A stretch of 64,000 nt of DNA from Arbacia lixula. Its lineage: Eukaryota > Echinodermata > Echinoidea > Arbacioida > Arbaciidae. The first letter of the stretch is position 1. Each line of letters starts with the position of its first letter. A model generated the notes under the pieces. The model saw nothing but the letters and a program-made list of their open reading frames with translations, was not told where the DNA came from and did not search any database. The stretch covers positions 2,387,360 to 2,451,359 of the forward strand of contig OZ022586.1 in the NCBI GenBank assembly GCA_963669155.1, written 5' to 3'. The translations under genes and the position numbers were made by a program. Shown here piece by piece: positions 1 through 11,333 of the stretch.

Positions 1-65
1 ATGAGTGAATAAACATTATAATAATGTGTTTTTAACATATTTCTCGCTAGCATACATAATTCAGA

Positions 66-253
66 GAGAGAGAGACATATAGAGAGAAACATAGAGAGAA
101 GGAGAGTGAGAGAGAGAAAAAGAGAGTGAGAAAGAGAGAGAGAGAAAGAAAGAAAGAAAAAGTGAGAGAGAAATAAAGAGCGAGAGAGAAAGAAAGAGAG
201 AGAGAGAGAGAGAGAGGGGGAGAGAGAGGGGGGGGGGGAGAGAAAGAAAGAGA

Positions 254-305
<52 letters not shown>
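66..305. repeat. (GA)n microsatellite, decarboxylase A intron 10
   Basis: Imperfect GA/GAAA tract; CT-rich on the sense strand of the gene. Copy B counterpart at 46407-46630. Confidence 0.9.
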
Positions 306-307
<2 letters not shown>

Positions 308-512
308 TGAGGGCAACAAAACACATGAACAAAAATACTACAATTACTATGAATACACATGAACTGCATGCAGGAAACATTACAAAACGGAGATATAGAG
401 AGTAATAGATACAGGAAGAGACAGACAGTAAACCAGAGAAAGAAAGACAGACAGACAGACAGACAGACACACATGTAGAGAAGATTTTTTTTTGCTGGAT
501 TTTGATATTTAC

Positions 513-3500
513 CTCATGGACAAGCTCAAAGCCATCTGTATCTTTGATCAGCTGTGCTAGATACCTGTAAAGAGAGTTATATTTTGTAACTAATCTATTC
601 ATTATCAAACGCAACATTGACAAGGTAATATTGAACAACTTTGATTTGAAAAAATTAAGACGTTTGGCCTTCCATTTCAGGTGCACATGGAGGAATATTC
701 TTGCACTACCTTCTCAGAGCTGAACAGCTCTTGCCATATCTACATGATAACAAGTTGAAATGTCGTCGACTATCTAATGAATTGCCATTTTACTCTGTGA
801 GCAGTGCCATTAACCCGAGGTCATTTTCTCTCCGCAATAATCTAGTCATGCGCAGAGTATATGCGCAGTGACGGTTCGATTTGACAAATTGCTGACTCTA
901 TTGTCTATTGTCTTAGCTGTTAATCATTTTTTTTTTATTGGTTTTGTTTTGTGTCTATGTTTTATGCCTGTATAAGTTTTTCTTTGATCTTTTTTTAAGC
1001 AGGTATTTTGATGTAATTTGTGTACTTTGGTTCATCTTACTGCCGGTCATTTGTATTATAGACTATTTTGTGTAGCCACCGTATGTTTAAGGTCATCAAC
1101 CTTCACAAACAAACGGCTTTCTGGTCATACCTTGTATTCATTATTAACGAAAAGTTGTTTAGTTTGTTTGTTAAATGAATAAAGAATTGAATTGAATTGA
1201 GATTGAGATTGCGACTTGGAACTAGCTGTCTTGCTGTATTACACGCGACGATACGTACTTCGACATGGCGAACTTCTGGTCGGTCTCCGCCTCGAAGCCA
1301 ACGTTGCCCTTGGCCTTCCACATCAACCACAGCTTGAAGACATCAACCTTGCGGCCGCACTGTAGCGTCTTGTCGCCCGTGTCGTACGACACATCGTAGA
1401 ACTTGTCTTGCTGGAAGAGGTACTTGGCCTGCGCGCCCATGCACTTAGTCATCAGTCCCTCCTGAACATCGTGAAAATTCATAAATCATTCATTTCTTTT
1501 TATCTTATTTATTAAATTAATTCATTTAAATTCATTTGATTATTTTAAAAGTGGCATTTATAAACACAACAAAAAGTAAGTCCCCCCCTTCCCCTCCTAA
1601 GCAAAATAGCATAACTTTTTATCGAAGAGGTAATGAGCAACATAACTTGGCAGGATTATACCTTCACTTATTGACGAATTGCCGTGTGAAAATTGCATTA
1701 ATCCACTCATTCATGCATGAGTGAGCACACATTAAAGGCAAAATTGTTACTTTTCAAAAGTTACAAGGGTAATTTTGGGATTCTGTCATATGAATTTTTA
1801 ATGAATTCCATTTCTGGTGCATAATTTATGTCCTTTCAATGTTTATCATCCATCTCTCGACGCACTAACATCTATTCCGTCACTTGACCAATTGCTCTGG
1901 CTGAGTGAGCACCGTTTAAGAAATATTCATCCCTCTTGAATTTGAAACTTTTGAAAACCCTTTATTCTCTCTGGATATTTTGACAAAGATGTAACATGAC
2001 CTGTTATGTGAACATAAGAAGTCATTTTCATGTCATAGTTGAGTGAATACACTTTAAAAATCGCACACGTAATGCCAAAATGTACTGTTAAGGCGAAATA
2101 AATAATTACCCTTGTGACTTTTGAAAAGTGACAATTTTGCTCACGCATGCATGGCTAGATGGATTAATGTTATTTTCACACGGAAGTTAGTCAATTAGTA
2201 AAGGTACAATCCTGCCAAGTATGTTGCTCAAAACCTCTGTGGTAAAAAGTTATGTTATTTTGCTTAGGGGGGGGGGGGGGGGGGGGGCTTACTTTTTTTT
2301 TTGTGTGTTTATAATAAAATACTATTTGCATGTTATAATCATAACTGTTGAATGGTCGGATTAAGCTCTGCTTTGTCGATTTTCTTGTATATACTCCACT
2401 TTAAAAAAAGAAGCGAGATATCTGATACACACACATATTCTTATAAGGCATTATTGGAGAATTACCAATTTAAAGAGAGACTAACTCTAACAGCTAGATA
2501 TGGAAAGGCAGTATAGACCTACATGTACTTTGTAAATCTGGTTTAGTGATATCATAACATGATAATATTTGATTATGTTATCCCCAAATGGGCGTGGCAC
2601 TCCCCTGTCACTACACCTACATTTCCGTTAAGTAGGAAGGACGAGCACTGATAGGGCACGCCCATCATCTTATGCAGGCACCACGTGACTGAGTTGGTGC
2701 GCTCGACGCCCTGCATGAGATGGCGGTGCGTGCGCGAGGTGAGCGCGCTGCCGCCCCACGCGGCGTCCACATGCAGCCAAATGCCGCCGTGACGGTCGCA
2801 GATGTCGGCCAGGGCGTCGAGGGGGTCGTAGGAACCGAGCACCGTGGAACCGGCCGTAGCGGCGACGAGGAGGGGTATGTGGCCCTAGGGGGGAAGGCGC
2901 ATTGACACGGAGAGAATTGACATGGATAGACGGGCCATTTATTTTGAGAAATGTGTTGGTCAATTCATCATCTTGTTGTTCTGTTTCTCGAAAGCTCATG
3001 CTTTTGTGAAGTATTTATTTTGTCAACATAATACATTTCCTTTCCATCAACAAATATATGCGTGGTATGCGTGGTAAAGCTGACCCAATTATTTATATTC
3101 TGATTGACATAGCAAAGTTATAACACCATAATGCATATAAGACCTCTACAATGACAATTGCAACTTTAAATGAATTGATTTTATTTACCATGACACCGCT
3201 TTCATACTCATAGCTCAAAGGCTATCTCCATATCGACAACATTCAAGTAAATCAGCCCTCGCTTAGATTTTAAACAAATAGGTGTAATTGAGCCGCATTT
3301 ACCTGTTCTTTGGCAGATTTTATGGCTTTCTCGAGCTCTGCCGGTATCATCTTTCCTCTGGTAAATGGAAGAAACAAAGACTTATGAAAGACTACAACAA
3401 TGGCGCATAAAGGGTCAAGAGGAATGATACAGGTTGTAAAGATTGCCGGACCTATGATCATAACATAACCGTCCTGACGGTATTTTATGCAAGTACGATC

Positions 3501-5546
3501 TTATTTGATTTCAACAACTGCAGGTATATTACCTTCAAACTGAGATGGGACCCATCTACCCGTGGTCACAGCAGGTACTCCTTCAATTTGGATCCCGTCA
3601 TTTTTAACACTTAATTACCATAAACACTACGACACAGACAGGTTCAGTTTCCATGGTTACGATATATTGATACAATCGTGATACAAATGAAGCCCTTTTT
3701 GGATAAACACATATTGGCAACATATTTTCTATAGACAAGCAATGTGTTTTTGTTTGCATAACAAATATGTTGCCGTTTTGAGACAATTTGGTTTAGGCCA
3801 AATGAATATGATTATGCTCTCCTATTCGTTATAATGTTTCATGTTTATTTGTAATGCTTATAATAATCAATGCATATCTCTATAAGACATATTGGTAAAA
3901 TATGAAATGAGAAATCATATGAATAAGTACCTATCATCGCTGGGGATGATGACAACGTTGTCGAGCCCGATGCCCATGAACATCGCGCCTTTCATGAAAG
4001 AGTAGTGACCCTGAAATTAAGATTTGAAAAATTAATGCTTCTATCTCATGTGTTTAAGTATCTTGAGCAGGAGCAATAACATATACATATAATTCAAGTG
4101 ATAAAGAATATTTACAATAAATGTGGCATTGTGATAATCATTGCACTTACTTGATATATCTTTAATATCTTAAGCACATCTTAAATTATTCAATTCAATT
4201 TACGATCGACATACACAATTTATTATTAAGTTTTATTTTGCAGATTGTTGTGACGTCACGTACAAGAGACTATCTCACGTGTTGTGGACGCTTTTGTTGA
4301 TTTCTTCAAAAGGACATATACCATGTTATCTGTCTTAGAAGAGTGTTTTTATATGAAGAAGATTTTTTACTTCCTAAAAAAAACAGAAAAGGCGATGTAT
4401 GGAGAAAATAGTACATAACACATGGGAGAGCATCTCGTCACAAAATCAAAAGTATACAAAATCATAATTTTCTTATTCTTTGACGGGTTTTCATCAAACC
4501 TTCACTAAATGTTTCTTTCATGTGTCTCCTTTTATTGAAACAAAACAATTTTAGGGTGAAGTATCCCTCCAAATTCACCTGATCAGAGACGAATATCTTG
4601 TGCGGTGCCGAGCCGTAGATACCTTGCTGTCTATATCCAGGGTTGATTTTGTAACGGGCTAGGTTCACTGCGAAGAGGTTTCCGAGAGTACCACCTGAGT
4701 GAGAAATATAGCTGTCAAATGATTACATCTGTCGTCATTATTAATGTATCATTGTCATAGGTGTCGTCGTTTTAATGTTTGCATTTTTGTTCTTTCCATC
4801 ACCATCGTCATCACCCTTGTCATCAAGACGATGAAATTTTTTTCTTTCAGTGTTCATATCATAATTTCATAATTATAGTGCTCATTACCATTACAAATAA
4901 TAATCCTCATTAACATCATGTAATATGATTTTTAGTATTTTTACTAAGATACTTATAACGATAGAATAACCCTCTTCATCTTTACCGTCATCATCTTCGT
5001 CGTCAACATAATTATCACTGTAATCACCATCATAAGCAATATCATCATTATCACGATCATCATCACGAGCATTATTATCATTATCATTAATATCACCATT
5101 ATCATCATGATCATCATAAAACTCACCGCCATCATCACTGTAATGATAATGACGATTATGGTGATCATCATTACTGTAATCATTATCATCATCATCATTA
5201 TCATCATCGTCGTCGTCACCATCATCTTCATCGTCGTAGTCATCATCATCATCATCATCATCATCGTCGTCGTCGTCATCGTCATCATCATAATCATCAT
5301 CATCATCATGCCATCACCATGGTAACTCACCTGGACAGAAGATGCCATCTCCGGTCTTGTAGCCACACAAGTTTCTCAGTTTCTCCAGAACTTCGTGCTC
5401 CATGAGCGTGAAGACTGGGGCGCTGTCAAAGGTATACCTGGCACGACGGAGGGGAGGAAGACGAACAGGTGTTAGAGGAGGAGAAGGGGGGGATAAATGA
5501 AGAAGATGATGAAGAAGGAAGAGGAGGAGGAGGAGAAGAAGAAGAA

Positions 5547-5578
<32 letters not shown>

Positions 5579-5629
5579 AAGAGAGAGAGAAGAAGAAGAA
5601 GAAGAAGAAGAAGAAGAAGGAGAAGAAGA

Positions 5630-5660
<31 letters not shown>

Positions 5661-5661
5661 A

Positions 5662-5692
<31 letters not shown>

Positions 5693-7776
5693 AGAGAAGA
5701 AGAAGAAGAAGAAGACGAAGAAGAAGAGAAAGAAAAAAAAAGAAGAAGAAGATGACGACGAAGAAGAAGAAGAAGAAGAAGAAGAAGAAGAAGAAGAAGA
5801 AGAAGAAGAAGAAGGAGAATGTGATACCTTTATCATGTTTATAGGATTATGAGAACCACGAAAAGAATGGGACGAATGCGTAAATATCAAAGAAGACAAA
5901 AGATGGATGAGATACCAAACAGGGGAGATGAGATGGAAGGGCGGGAATAATACTCTATTCATAAAAGTAGCTTACGACTTAAAAAAAATCAATTTCTACT
6001 TCTTCTCCTCTACACATATTGCCTCATCAGTCCGAGGCTGGTAGAAATCATTGATCAATTACACACAACAAAAATACTCTGATGAAGTTGAAAGTTTTTT
6101 TTAATCCACGCGGTTGCGTCCGAGTTTTCCGTGCAAATCCGAACAAAATCAGAGAAAAATCTCAACACAACTTTGATGAAGTCTGTGAATCTGCTGTTCC
6201 TTACTGACTTGTGTTGAGCGAATCTGTCACCATTGCTCCAGCAAACCCAAACGTGTCATGACCATTGAAGTTGGTGTTGTAGTACTGAGGATGCGCTGGA
6301 AAAAGGAAAACAAAGTCGAGGTAACGACACGAACTCTTGACTTATTTTCTCACTGTAAATGCAACGGAAGTGAAAATAAAGTTAACACTGCAGAATGATG
6401 CAAACGATTGGGTTACTATCTTATTCGCTATTGACCAGTAAACGTAAATTAGAATAGACACTCCCTCAGCGAGAAATGACCAAAGCGCCGACAAGGGGTA
6501 TTACGTACACCTCTATAATTTGTGTTTCCTTAAAAAAAGAAGAACAATTTATGGAATCAAACAATACACAACATATGACAGAGCACAATTTTGTCATATC
6601 ATAACTTTCTTATCCTTTGACAGATTTTTGTCAAAACCTTCACTAATGTTTCTGTCATGTTCCTGGTTTTATTAAAACTAACTAAACTTTAAGGTAGACT
6701 GTCCCTTTAAGAAAGTATCTACAATTAGCCATATGCAATTCTCAGGCGGTCCACCGTTTCGCTGCCGGCGAGACAAGCACTGCCAATGACCCAATGAAAG
6801 GAAAGCGTAATTATCGCAAGCCATAGCGGCATACCGCTTTCCGTGTGAGCGGCTTTTCTTACCCGTTTTTACGCTGTAGTCAAACGTCTGCTGACAGAGC
6901 TCAAGAAGCTTCTCAGACGTCTCGGGTTCGTCTCGGATCTTGAAGTCAAACGACTTCTTCAAGTCCTCTGGGTGTTTGAAGTTAATAACTGGGTGTACAT
7001 CGAGAAAAACAAACACACATTAAATAGTTTCTTAATAGTTTCTTGCAGATCAAAAAAGTACAATTTTGTATTTGAAAAAAAAAAACACGGAAAATGGAAG
7101 TTCTATCACAACTACCTTCCCAATAATATAATTGGAAACTGACTTAAAGCGAAATTATACTGATCGCTAGATTTTGAGGAGGTTTTAGGTGGGTCGTCTG
7201 AAAGATATAGAGACCGACGACCGCGGTGCGCTATGGTCCACATCGCTCCGCACAACAGTGCATGCGTTCAATGAGAGCAATGCCCGCATCACGCACTGAC
7301 AGGGACAATACGGTTATGAATGAAGACTATGTTCGTTCCGTTTAAAACCAACACAAGCATAGCTTTAGTGAAGCTATGGCTGTGAGATTTCATACACGTT
7401 ATTGTTAGGGCATACGGCTGATTCCTGCCGAGTTTCACGACTTTTGCAAAATGGGATTGCAAATAAGACACCCTGCTTTGAAGAGTAACTTGACATAAGC
7501 ACACCTTGCTTGGTCGTCATCACACGTCTTGTGCTGAATTATACATTGTTATGCATTGTTATAAATAATAATAATAATAATAATAAAACAAAACAAAAAA
7601 CAAAACAAAACCGGAGGGGAGGGGGGGGGGGGTAGGGATACTTGAGGGCTCTTTTGAAAAAGATCTAGGCGAAATACATGGCCGTCACCAGGGAGAGTGC
7701 GGAGGGTAAGAAAGCACCACCCTCCAGACCACAATTTTTTAATTTTTATTAGAAGGGAACTTTTTTTTTTTTTTTT

Positions 7777-7808
<32 letters not shown>

Positions 7809-9444
7809 GGGGGCGTCGCCGAGGGAGGGGGGGGGGGGCGGGGGCTATAGGTCTTTTAGATGGGCGAGCACTGCCTCACATCAGAATTGGTAATGTTTGT
7901 GTCTTTTCCCCCCAAACGCACCCCCCTTGAAAAAAGCTGGTGACGGCACTGTTATGTAAGACAAATGCATATAGTTGCATTCAAAAGATACAGTTTGTCG
8001 AGAACCAACAATGCAGCAATTGATTCCTTGTCATGGCGCCTTTTGACGAGCAATCAGGCGTTGACATGATACATTTTGAATACAACCAAGGATGTTTAAG
8101 CACATGGATATACATCGCTTTGAACAAGGTTTGATGCCGCCACTTAATATTCATGACTAGCAGCTGCTCTCAACAATATGATGCATGCGCGATTGCGTCA
8201 CGTTCACCTGGATTTCATAATAGGTCATACGCATTCCTATACATGCATACATATCAGCTTTCGCTGCTGAACTTTTAATTTTGTCACTAAGTGCTTCTTA
8301 CGTCGTTAAAAAGGACGAGCGAGTACGAAATTTGATACTTTTTGAGATGGAAATACTAGCTTGGGCGCGGTTGGCCGCGTTTTTCATGGTACTTGTCCGA
8401 AAAGAAAATATCTGAAAGTAACGTTTCATGCAATTTTGTAAGCAGGTATGATGCAAAACATTGTAAAATTGAGACTTTTATACTGCAACTTGATATCAGG
8501 TTTAGAGCCTTTTTGCCATATTGTAACACTATTCCTCGATTGAATCTTTACTGATGCATCGTAGGTATTACATGTCACAACTGCGCAAGCTTATGGGGTG
8601 AGGATATTTCCCCAAATTCTTCTGCGCATCCGATTTTGTTTATACGTCAAATGCAGGCAAAACTCATCCTGAGAATCGGCGGCATTGAACATCGAGATGA
8701 AAAAGAGAAAATCTTTGTGAAGGGTTCTTTTGTGAGTAGAAGGATAGTACAATGAATCTGCATTAATTAAACGGCTGATGAATATCCATGTGCTTAAACA
8801 TCCTTGATAGAACTTTCCTCCCGCCCATACCTTAATGAATATCAAATGCACCTTGTGGATTCAGTATCAAGGGATGAAAAGAGGAAGGAGATGAAATCAT
8901 GATAATAAGTTGAATATCATTATTTATGTAAACACATGTCAAAAAAGTATTCCTGATGCATCATGTATTATTAATGACACCGTGATGACAATTGCTAGTG
9001 GATTGGCAGGCACGATGCACAATGGTCATTGTTGTATTCTGAATCAATGTTTGATTAACTGTTTTAGGTCGGAATTTGAACAGAAGTGACTTTGTCATTC
9101 AAAAGGATTCTGACTAAAATAAATAACTGTTGAAATGTCACGAAAAATGCTTTTAAAAAATGTAATGGAGGAGGGGGCGGGGGACGGGGGACGGGGGACG
9201 GGGGACGGGTGAAGGGTTGTGAATGAATAACAAATACTAGTCATTGCCAGACACACATTGCGAAAGGCCGATGTTGACCCGAAATGACCATAACACGCTG
9301 AAATGACTCACCTTTGCAATCGCCGTTGAGCGGTTTCTCCAGAGCTTCTTTCATTACCATCTCGAACACCTCGGCGAGAAATTGTCTCTCCGTCGGCCTC
9401 GTCGACGTCATCATCGTCCCCGGACGATCACCGTCTGTCGCCAT
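513..9444 (-). CDS. PLP-dependent acidic amino-acid decarboxylase, copy A (CSAD/GADL1/GAD-like), exons 1-10
   Basis: Group II PLP decarboxylase, expected to remove CO2 from cysteine sulfinate, aspartate or glutamate (hypotaurine, beta-alanine or GABA synthesis). Exons read on the minus strand with GT/AG borders and consistent phases: 9312-9444, 6863-6988, 6205-6295, 5331-5437, 4579-4694, 3931-4010, 3303-3357, 2621-2884, 1259-1461, 513-564. The last two exons lie beyond the left edge; copy B supplies their counterparts. Visible motifs: SVKTG, DSLNTSQYT, GDGIFCPGG, GHYSFMKGAMFMGIG, HVDAAWGG (PLP-contacting Asp 276), LHKMMGVPYQCS with the Schiff-base lysine at 308, and YLFQQDKFYDVSYDTGDK. The block YLFQQDKFYDV..DTGDK points to the CSAD/GADL1 branch, while HKMMGVP resembles GAD. 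Oddity: the usual NPHK reads CLHK. The chosen ATG (9442-9444) has A at -3 and G at +4 and sits 9 nt after a possible acceptor, so a separate leader exon is likely. Substrate is not decidable from sequence alone. Confidence 0.9.
1560..2320. mobile_element. Fold-back element, family M7, decarboxylase A intron 8
   Basis: About 750 bp with inverted arms: aagcaaaatagcataactttttatcgaag at the left (in parts of 20 or fewer bases: gcaaaatagcataac, tttttatcgaag) and its complement at the right, near a 24-G run at 2266-2288. Copy B keeps only about 70 bp of one end (48230-48300). Confidence 0.7.
4225..4570. mobile_element. MITE family M1 in decarboxylase A intron 5
   Basis: Fold-back element with shortened left arm (TGACGTCA at 4251-4258) and full right arm ending agggtgaagtatccct. 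The right end stops about 8 bp from the exon 5 donor. Confidence 0.7.
4976..5312. repeat. (ATC)n microsatellite beside decarboxylase A exon 4 donor
   Basis: Imperfect ATC/CGT trinucleotide tract ending about 18 bp from the exon 4 donor. Confidence 0.9.
5515..5816. repeat. (GAA)n microsatellite upstream of decarboxylase A exon 4 acceptor
   Basis: About 300 bp of GAA/GGA; on the sense strand this is TTC-rich and leads into the exon 4 acceptor about 80 bp away. Confidence 0.9.
6548..6712. mobile_element. MITE family M1, one arm, decarboxylase A intron 2
   Basis: Right arm only (tcctttgacagatttttgtc .. gtccctttaa); ends in TTAA-like sequence. Also present in copy B at about 52690-52855. Confidence 0.6.
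7088..7490. mobile_element. Dispersed repeat, family M8, decarboxylase A intron 1
   Basis: About 400 bp shared, in inverse orientation, with 17690-18140 and with copy B 53210-53625. Marker blocks: gcgctatggtcc, gcaatgcccgcatc and aaatgggattgcaaataaga. Confidence 0.6.
7554..7949. mobile_element. 396-bp insertion in copy A only, with 7-bp target duplication
   Basis: Flanked by TGTTATG at 7547-7553 and 7950-7956; copy B has one TGTTATG. It contains an ATA repeat at one end, poly-T/poly-G in the middle and ends aaaaaagctggtgacggcac. Looks like a short retro-element or its fragment; family not identified. Confidence 0.65.
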
Positions 9445-9634
9445 TGTTCTGACCTGTTGGAATCTATTTGAAGATAAATTTTGTGAATATGCTAGTAATA
9501 GTACAGACTACGGGACCCGTTCTCATGGTAGAATCGTTTTGTCGTCATCACATCATTTCCGGACTAATTAACTTTATTTTATTGTCATATAATGGGACCC
9601 TTTTTTTCATTTTCTGATTAATGAAACTAATTTC

Positions 9635-9800
9635 GTTTTTCAGATTCACGAATCCTGAACCTGATTAATTAAACTGATTTCTTTTTTCAGATTCACGAAA
9701 GCGGAATCAAATTAATTAATCTTTTTTTTCAGATTCACGAAACCGGAACCTAATTAATTAAACTTCTTTCTTTTTTTTTCAGATTCGCGAAACCTATTTC
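9635..9800. repeat. Degenerate 45-55 bp tandem repeat upstream of decarboxylase A
   Basis: Four units, each with cagattcacgaa followed by gattaattaaact-like sequence. Also in copy B at about 56050-56215. The TAATTAA cores resemble homeodomain sites, which is weak evidence of regulation. Confidence 0.6.
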
Positions 9801-10299
9801 ATTTCCAAATGAATGGAACCAAAGTTCTTTTTCGGAGTAACGAAATCTGATTCATTTTCGAGCAATCGAATCTCGGAACAACGGACTGTAGGCATAACGA
9901 ACCTTCGGAGTAATCGATCCGTATGAATAACAAGCTTTTGAAATAACGATTAATTCAATTTAATTTTTTTATTAATTTAACAAGCAAAATAAACAATTTT
10001 CACGAACAATCAATTCAAGGTATGACCAGAAAGCCGATGGCTTGTAAAGTGTGATGACCTTTAACATACGGTTCAATACACATTGAACATATAGTCTACA
10101 ATACAAATGACCGGAAATAAAAACAACCAATGTATACAAATAAGATCAAAATACGTACTTTAAAATACATGAACATCAAAGAAGGACTTTAACAAACATA
10201 AAGCATACACGCAATAACAATACATATAAACATATGATTAACAACTGAAACAATAGACATTAGAGTAAAAAATTTGTAATATCGAAATGTCAATATTTT

Positions 10300-10500
10300 A
10301 TGAAACCTGGGGGGGGGGGGGGGGGTTCCACCAAGCTGTTCGTAAGTTATGAATGACTTTACGAACGACTGGTTATCCCTTCTTGTGTTAAATAAGATTC
10401 TCAATGAACAAAGTGTGGTATCGCATTTAGCACAAGAAGGGATATCCAGTCGCTCATAAAGTCGTTCGTAACTTACGAACAGCTTGGTGAAACACCTCCC
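10300..10500. repeat. Palindromic element upstream of decarboxylase A
   Basis: Hairpin of about 190 bp: caccaagctgttcgtaagtt and its complement, with cccttcttgtg / cacaagaaggg inner arms. Also in copy B at about 56735-56930. Confidence 0.65.
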
Positions 10501-11133
10501 AGGAACAGGAACCTAAACAGCGGGGACGGGGGTGCATGGGGAGCTAGAAACTTGAGGAACGGATGGAGAGACCGACCCCTCCCCCCCCCCCCCCCCTCCC
10601 CCCAGTCCCCCTCCATTCAGTAATCTACCACTAACTAAAAAAAAAAACAGTCAACTACAGTTTAAAATCGATGTTTTGCAGTGAATCGATAAGGAGGATC
10701 AAGCAACATAGCGCCTTACAAGTAAAATAAATTGTTTCCCTGTTTGCCAAAAAGATTCCCATCAGAGGATGTTCATTGCTGTGGTGCCCACTCATGTGAC
10801 ACCAGTCGTGACGTATTGTTTAATCGTATTAATTAATTAACTAATTAATTAATCTTCATGTTGACTGTTTTACGCTCTACTACGGAGCTGTTATTTTTAA
10901 GCTGGGATGAATGACAGAAACTTATTTGTTTACATGTACGTATCTATGATTGAATAGAAAGGCGGGCTTGGAAATGAAAATAGCATTGTCTGACAATCCT
11001 TGCTGTGTTTTCGTAGATTTTGCGATAACACTGTTTGAAACGTTAAGACTGGATTAATCACATATAAAAGGTGTTAATAAAAACATTTGGAAAAGACATC
11101 ACAACAAAGTTGCAGCTCAAATCAACCTGACAT

Positions 11134-11333
11134 NNNNNNNNNNNNNNNNNNNNNNNNNNNNNNNNNNNNNNNNNNNNNNNNNNNNNNNNNNNNNNNNNNN
11201 NNNNNNNNNNNNNNNNNNNNNNNNNNNNNNNNNNNNNNNNNNNNNNNNNNNNNNNNNNNNNNNNNNNNNNNNNNNNNNNNNNNNNNNNNNNNNNNNNNNN
11301 NNNNNNNNNNNNNNNNNNNNNNNNNNNNNNNNN
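11134..11333. other. Assembly gap (200 N)
   Basis: Run of exactly 200 N. The left edge is decarboxylase upstream DNA; the right edge is the first base of a somatomedin-B exon. The round size suggests a scaffolding gap of unknown true length. Confidence 0.99.

Larger units (their letters stand above)
9445..11133. other. Upstream region of decarboxylase A
   Basis: No gene seen. It holds a likely acceptor 9 bp upstream of the ATG, the 45-55 bp tandem repeat, the palindrome at 10300 and poly-C/poly-G runs, then stops at the N gap. Matches copy B 55858-57529. Confidence 0.7.

Noticed and set aside
1560-2320. Long terminal repeats of a retrotransposon
   Set aside because: The matching ends are inverted, not direct, and there is no reverse transcriptase or primer-binding site.
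5469-5852. Long Glu/Lys- or Ser-rich frames over the GAA tract (also 5426-5962, 51483-52163)
   Set aside because: Translations of a trinucleotide repeat lying in a decarboxylase intron; open only because the repeat lacks stops.
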